Positions 39,127 to 43,194 of a stretch of DNA of 43,194 nucleotides are shown piece by piece; the first letter of the stretch is position 1; each line of letters starts with the position of its first letter. Made by a program: the position numbers and the translations under genes. The stretch lies in the NCBI GenBank assembly GCA_944377745.1, contig CALWFV010000028.1:1-43194 (forward strand). Direction: 5' to 3'. The notes under the pieces are model-generated. The model did not search any database, was not told the DNA's origin, and saw only the letters and a program-made list of their open reading frames with translations. Source of the stretch: an uncultured Mediterraneibacter sp. (GTDB lineage Bacteria; Bacillota; Clostridia; Lachnospirales; Lachnospiraceae).

Positions 39127-41826
39127 TTAAATGAGTTTTACAATTACGCGGTGACAATCATCCGAAAGCGTATCCAGTATTCTGCGAGTGATAATAACGT
39201 GTCCGAGGTCGTCCGTCGGAAGTTGCTGTCCTTCGCAGACAGCCGAGAATACTGTGTATGTTCCGCTGTCTTTCAGGTCCGGATTTTCATAGATGATTTC
39301 AAGGTTCTTCCCGGCGAAAACAAGGCTGACAGACGCTTCCCCCTGCTCGTCGAACTGCTCGGCCATAAGCTGGGGGGCAAGGATGAGATCGCCTGCCTGT
39401 CCCCGGACGCCGAAGACCTGGGTGATCATGGTCATCATGAACCAGCTTGCGGCTCCTGTCAGATAGTGGTACATTCCGCGGCCGTCGGAGCGGAAATATT
39501 CCGGTATACCAGGATAGATGCGGCTGGTGTCAAAATCCAGAGCGGTATCTGCCAGTGTTTTCAGTGCTTTCCATCCTTCCTTCGCAAAACCGCGGCGGTA
39601 CAGTGCATTGGCATACATCACTGTCATATGTGAGAATACGGCTCCATTTTCTTTTTCGCCGTATGCAAAGCCGAACATACGCCCCATGTCGAATTTGAGT
39701 TCATGGAAATCCGTGTTCAGCCTGTAACCGCCGATTTCTTTCCGGTAGAGATAGTGGTCTGCGCTGTTTACGATTCTGCGTATCTGCTGTTCGGAAGCGA
39801 CGTTTCCCATAATGGAGAAGACCTGTCCTGTAAGCATCATGCGAACTTCATTAGGGAAAAATCCTTCCACTGCACGGCCATGATCATCGTAATAGCTGTT
39901 AAACCACCCTTCATCCGTTCCTCCGTCGATCCATTCGTGATTCTGGAGATGTCCTGTGAGCCAGTCGGCTTTGCGCTCCAGATTTTCCGCCAGCTCGGAT
40001 AGGCGGACGGCAATGCGTCTGCCGCTGATCCGGTGCCGGCAGCGTTGGGTATAACTTGCGAGTAATTTCTTTTTTGCCTCTATGTTCTCAAATAATCCGG
40101 TATCGTCATTGAGCAGGATCTGCAGTTCTTCGATCAGTTCTGCTTCGGCTCCGGGAGAGCGGCTTTCGAGAAGCTGGATCATTGAGGCAAGCTCACGGAG
40201 ATTTCCTGCATAGGCGCAGGTAAAAGCGACGCTTTCCCCGTGTTCGGGAGCCATATCCAGAGCATCGTTCCAGTCAGCTCCCCGCAGGCGGTAAATGTTA
40301 TGATCACCGACCTCGTAAAAGGCAGTCAGCTGCTGGATCAGAAGATGTTCTAATATGGTTCCGGTATAAATATCATTGCCCTCTGTGCGAAGCAGGCTGC
40401 CCTGTCCGGCGTCCCACAGGGCATCGATCTGTGTTCCTCTGTCTGCTTGGGCGTCTTTAAAATAAGAAGCCGGCCTGTTCAGAATATCGATATCCCCGGT
40501 CTGGTCAATATAGAGTTTTGTAGTCATCTGCGGCCAGAGAGCATGATCCATCCATACCCGTGCGATTCCGTTGCGGTCTGCGATGAAATTGCCGTCTCCG
40601 TCTCCGATGATCGTTGCGTTGGTTCCGTCGATCCGCACTCCGCCGAAGTTTTTCTCTATCATCTGTCCCACTCCGCATGGATCCATGAGAAGGAGAGATA
40701 GACAGTCCTGCCAGAGATCCCGCCATCCCCGTCCGCCTCTTCCGTAATCGTGATGGGGCAGAAAAGAACATCCGAACAGACGCCGGAGGAACGGCTGGAA
40801 ACAGATCCATTTCATCAGACGGTCAAAATCGGCGTCTCCGGTATGAAATCCCGTGTTGACTTTCTCTTTCCACCATGATTTCGTTGCTTCAAGGGCATTG
40901 CGGACCTTATCCGGAGTATTGTATTTTTCAAAAATACGGCTAATGTCCTCTTCGTTGTCTTCCACTCCGAGGAGCAGAATATATTCTGCCTCTTCACCGG
41001 AGGAAAGCCGGATCCCGGGAAAACGGAAAGCTCCCATCGCTTCTTTGCCGGCGGCTGTGGATCCTGCCGGGATACCGGGGCGGTTTTCATGGACGGCGCG
41101 CGGGTGTGTGTAGGTGCCTCCTTCTCCAAGAAAGTCCTCTACAGTGGGATAGAAACTTTCCGGAGCCTGGCCGCTGCCGCTGCAACCGCATACATAATAA
41201 ATCTTTGTGTTGGGACGATGTCCCCGCTCGTCGAAAGACATTGTCGGTCGGACGAAGACTCCGTTGGAATCTGTCCGGATGCGGTGGAGCATGGAAGTTA
41301 CATTTCTGTGATCCCTTATATTATCAGCGCTCCGACCGTAGATCGGAATTGCGGCGTAAGGGATCAGGTCCTTTGTTTTGTCTGACTGGTTACGGACAGT
41401 AACGTGTATGATTTCTACATTATCATTTACAGGAATAAAGGAAGTGATCTGTGTCTCAAGGGAAAGGGTGGAAGAGATCCTTTCCAGCGTATGCCACATG
41501 AATCCTGCGGTAATTTTGCTTTGATCCTGAAGGTCTGTAAATTTTACCGCTTCCTGCTCCGCAGACGCGCCTGACGCGGAGAAAACCCCTTCTTTTTCAC
41601 ATACAAGCCAGAAATTTCTGACAGAACGGTTATTATGAAGATTTTCCGCACTGACAGGTTCTAACAGGAAAGTCTCCTGGTCCGTCTTGGAATCGCCGCC
41701 CAGATTCGGAGTAAGAGAACTCTTCAATCCCGTTTCTGACGCCAGCGGAAAATAAAGATAACTTGTATTTTCCGGCTGTTCTATGGAAAAACTGCCGTAC
41801 TCGTCAACAAACTGCAGATGTTTCAT
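39127..41826 (-). CDS. Second, longer GH94-family phosphorylase
   Basis: 899 residues. The first third is a beta-sandwich (MKHLQFVDEYGSFSIEQPEN, TSYLYFPLASETGLKSSLTP NLGGD), the rest an (alpha/alpha)6 barrel with FLPHHDYGRGGRGWRDLWQD and catalytic RGADWNDALDMAPEHGESV (Asp518 region). The C-terminal FRSDGRGMYHYLTGAASWFM corresponds to the phosphate site. It differs strongly from its operon partner and is nearly 100 residues longer, so another linkage or chain length is likely. The product of one could feed the other, though this cannot be shown. No signal peptide, so it is cytoplasmic. AAAGGAG lies eight to nine bases before ATG 41826. It is the first gene of the operon. Confidence 0.88.
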   Translation of the reverse strand: MKHLQFVDEYGSFSIEQPENTSYLYFPLASETGLKSSLTPNLGGDSKTDQETFLLEPVSAENLHNNRSVRNFWLVCEKEGVFSASGASAEQEAVKFTDLQDQSKITAGFMWHTLERISSTLSLETQITSFIPVNDNVEIIHVTVRNQSDKTKDLIPYAAIPIYGRSADNIRDHRNVTSMLHRIRTDSNGVFVRPTMSFDERGHRPNTKIYYVCGCSGSGQAPESFYPTVEDFLGEGGTYTHPRAVHENRPGIPAGSTAAGKEAMGAFRFPGIRLSSGEEAEYILLLGVEDNEEDISRIFEKYNTPDKVRNALEATKSWWKEKVNTGFHTGDADFDRLMKWICFQPFLRRLFGCSFLPHHDYGRGGRGWRDLWQDCLSLLLMDPCGVGQMIEKNFGGVRIDGTNATIIGDGDGNFIADRNGIARVWMDHALWPQMTTKLYIDQTGDIDILNRPASYFKDAQADRGTQIDALWDAGQGSLLRTEGNDIYTGTILEHLLIQQLTAFYEVGDHNIYRLRGADWNDALDMAPEHGESVAFTCAYAGNLRELASMIQLLESRSPGAEAELIEELQILLNDDTGLFENIEAKKKLLASYTQRCRHRISGRRIAVRLSELAENLERKADWLTGHLQNHEWIDGGTDEGWFNSYYDDHGRAVEGFFPNEVRMMLTGQVFSIMGNVASEQQIRRIVNSADHYLYRKEIGGYRLNTDFHELKFDMGRMFGFAYGEKENGAVFSHMTVMYANALYRRGFAKEGWKALKTLADTALDFDTSRIYPGIPEYFRSDGRGMYHYLTGAASWFMMTMITQVFGVRGQAGDLILAPQLMAEQFDEQGEASVSLVFAGKNLEIIYENPDLKDSGTYTVFSAVCEGQQLPTDDLGHVIITRRILDTLSDDCHRVIVKLI

Positions 41827-41912
41827 TTTGCGTCTCCTTTCATGATTCAGTATTTATTATTTATGGAAATTATATAAGAATCCTCGTATGGCAAAAATCA
41901 GAAAAAGGGGGG

Positions 41913-41976
41913 AAAATATCAGAATCATGACATAAAATCAAAACGTGCCGAAAACGGGTCATGAATCTGATATTTT
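41913..41976. promoter_or_regulatory. 18-bp inverted repeat in the divergent promoter region
   Basis: AAAATATCAGAATCATGA (41913-41930) and TCATGAATCTGATATTTT (41959-41976) are inverted copies with one mismatch, 28 bases apart. They sit between the minus-strand GH94 operon (TATAAT at 41874-41869, minus strand) and the plus-strand binding-protein gene (TATAAT at 42014-42019). They are probably binding sites of a regulator controlling both directions, for example the AraC-family protein. The rest of 41827-42079 is A/T-rich with no gene. Confidence 0.65.
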
Positions 41977-42079
41977 TTTGAAATTTATAATATATTGAGC
42001 AACAGGATTGAGCTATAATTTCATCATCGTAATCAGGGCGGGAGCCTTGTAGATAATATAAGACGAGGAGGAATGAACA

Positions 42080-43194
42080 ATGAAAAAGAGAGTATTTGCT
42101 GCATTAATGGCAGCAGTCACTGCGGCAGGACTGCTGGCAGGCTGCGGCAGTTCAGGATCTGATGAAGGATCCGGAACAACAGAGAGCACGGAAGAGGGAA
42201 AGATCATCAACATTTACAGTTGGAATGACGAGTTCCGTACCCGTCTGGAGGCAGTGTATCCGGAAGTTGAAAGCACATCTGACGACGGTACGGTGACAAC
42301 CCTGAAAGACGGCACGGAAATTCACTGGGTCATTAATCCAAATCAGGACGGCGTCTACCAGCAGAAACTCGATGAGGCGCTTATGAATCAGGCGGACGCG
42401 GCTGCAGATGACAAGATCGATATCTTCTTATCTGAGACAGATTATGTCTACAAATATACAGATGCAGAAGCCGATGTAGCCATGCCTCTGACAGATCTCG
42501 GGATCGATCCGGACACGGATCTGGCAGACCAGTATGATTTCACCAAGACGACAGCCTCTGATCGGGAAGAAGTCCAGAGAGGTTCCACATGGCAGTGCTG
42601 CCCGGGAGTTCTCGTATACCGCAGAGATATCGCCAAGGATGTATTCGGAACCGATGATCCGGCGGCTGTGGGTGAAAAAGTGAAAGACTGGGATACTCTG
42701 AAAGCGACGGCTGAGGAGCTGAAGGCAAAAGGATACTATACATTTGCTTCCTATGCGGATACATTCCGTGTATACAGCAACAATATCAGCGAACCGTGGG
42801 TAGAGGACGGAGAGACAACCGTAAAAATAGATCCGCTGATCATGGACTGGGTAGAAAATTCCAAAGAATGGCTTGACGCCGGATATCTGGATAAGACTGT
42901 AAAAGGACAGTTTAACGATGACTGGAACAAGGCGATGGGATCTTCTTCAAAGGTGTTCGCTTTCCTGCTTCCGCCGTGGGGCATTGACTTTACCCTGAAT
43001 CCGAACTGGGACGGAGATGACGGCGCATGGGCGGTTACAAATCCTCCGCAGGAATATAACTGGGGCGGTTCTTATATCCATGCGGCAACGGGCACGGATA
43101 ATCCGGAACATGTAAAGGATATCATCCTGGCAATGACAGCGGAAAAAGATACACTGCTGAAGATCTCACAGGATTATCTCGACTTTACAAATAC
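42080..43194 (+). CDS. Carbohydrate ABC transporter substrate-binding lipoprotein (3' end beyond the window)
   Basis: 371 codons are visible and the frame is open at the window edge. A lipoprotein signal peptide (MKKRVFAALMAAVTAAGLLA, lipobox LLAG-Cys22) is followed by a Ser/Gly/Glu-rich linker and a family 1 sugar-binding domain: IINIYSWNDEFRTRLEAVYP, FLSETDYVYKYTDAEADVAM, TWQCCPGVLVYRRDIAKDVF, SKVFAFLLPPWGIDFTLNPN, WGGSYIHAATGTDNPEHVKD. It should capture an oligosaccharide for the permeases that presumably follow. GAGGAGG ends eight bases before ATG 42080. It is divergent from two GH94 phosphorylases, which suggests that the imported sugar is their substrate. Permease and ATPase genes are not visible. 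Confidence 0.9.
   Translation, partial: MKKRVFAALMAAVTAAGLLAGCGSSGSDEGSGTTESTEEGKIINIYSWNDEFRTRLEAVYPEVESTSDDGTVTTLKDGTEIHWVINPNQDGVYQQKLDEALMNQADAAADDKIDIFLSETDYVYKYTDAEADVAMPLTDLGIDPDTDLADQYDFTKTTASDREEVQRGSTWQCCPGVLVYRRDIAKDVFGTDDPAAVGEKVKDWDTLKATAEELKAKGYYTFASYADTFRVYSNNISEPWVEDGETTVKIDPLIMDWVENSKEWLDAGYLDKTVKGQFNDDWNKAMGSSSKVFAFLLPPWGIDFTLNPNWDGDDGAWAVTNPPQEYNWGGSYIHAATGTDNPEHVKDIILAMTAEKDTLLKISQDYLDFTN

Noticed and set aside
1-43194. CRISPR arrays, tRNA, rRNA, IS elements with transposase
   Set aside because: No regularly spaced repeat-spacer array, no tRNA cloverleaf or rRNA stretch, and no transposase gene were seen.

Overview
The window looks like a chromosomal segment of a gut Lachnospiraceae-type Firmicute. 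Evidence: strong AGGAGG ribosome binding sites, a T-box leader, a CIRCE/HrcA site, class B sortase, the rpsF-ssb-rpsR operon, a BspA-type leucine-rich-repeat protein and several sugar phosphorylases. The integrated element at the left end has a Tn916/Tn1549 flavour common in that family. No rRNA, tRNA or CRISPR array was recognised. The species cannot be named from the sequence.

Layout. (1) 1-~4.5 kb is the integrase end of an integrative element: a hairpin-rich oriT-like region, mobC, a small Cys-rich protein, a RepA_N-type initiator with internal repeats, a DnaC-like ATPase, an excisionase and a Tn916-type tyrosine integrase. 11-bp-spaced TGGTGTA repeats follow the integrase. No relaxase lies in the visible part. 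(2) 4.6-12.7 kb: a small heat-shock protein behind a CIRCE element, a MATE exporter, a HAD phosphatase, a PPP-type phosphoesterase, then a run of LRR protein, VWA/metallopeptidase-like protein and MoxR-like ATPase. (3) 12.8-15.9 kb: LUD-domain protein, sortase B, DUF951, and rpsF-ssb-rpsR. (4) 16.0-21.2 kb: a DUF134 regulator, an 860-residue fusion (CoA-disulfide reductase, rhodanese, siroheme reductase half, two-cluster ferredoxin) and a GH42 beta-galactosidase. (5) 21.4-23.5 kb: a T-box leader and CstA-family transporter.

(6) 23.6-29.4 kb, minus strand: a six-gene operon (amino-acid ABC binding protein, permease, ATPase, cytidylate-kinase-like protein, class III aminotransferase, iron alcohol dehydrogenase). 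It reads as uptake of an amino compound, transamination to an aldehyde and reduction to an alcohol. Its ~230-nt leader starts with a 12-bp closing stem and contains two related hairpins; this is the best candidate here for an undescribed RNA regulator. (7) 29.6-34.7 kb: a two-component system and FtsX-type ABC transporter, each preceded by a TCACA-N4-TGTGA box, resembling Bce-type peptide sensing and detoxification modules. (8) 34.9-43.2 kb: a YczE-like membrane protein, then a sugar module with an AraC-type regulator, two different GH94 phosphorylases (minus strand) and a divergent sugar-binding lipoprotein cut off by the window end. A near-perfect 18-bp inverted repeat sits between the divergent promoters.

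Start codons were chosen by ribosome binding site spacing; where that differs from the longest reading frame the entry says so.
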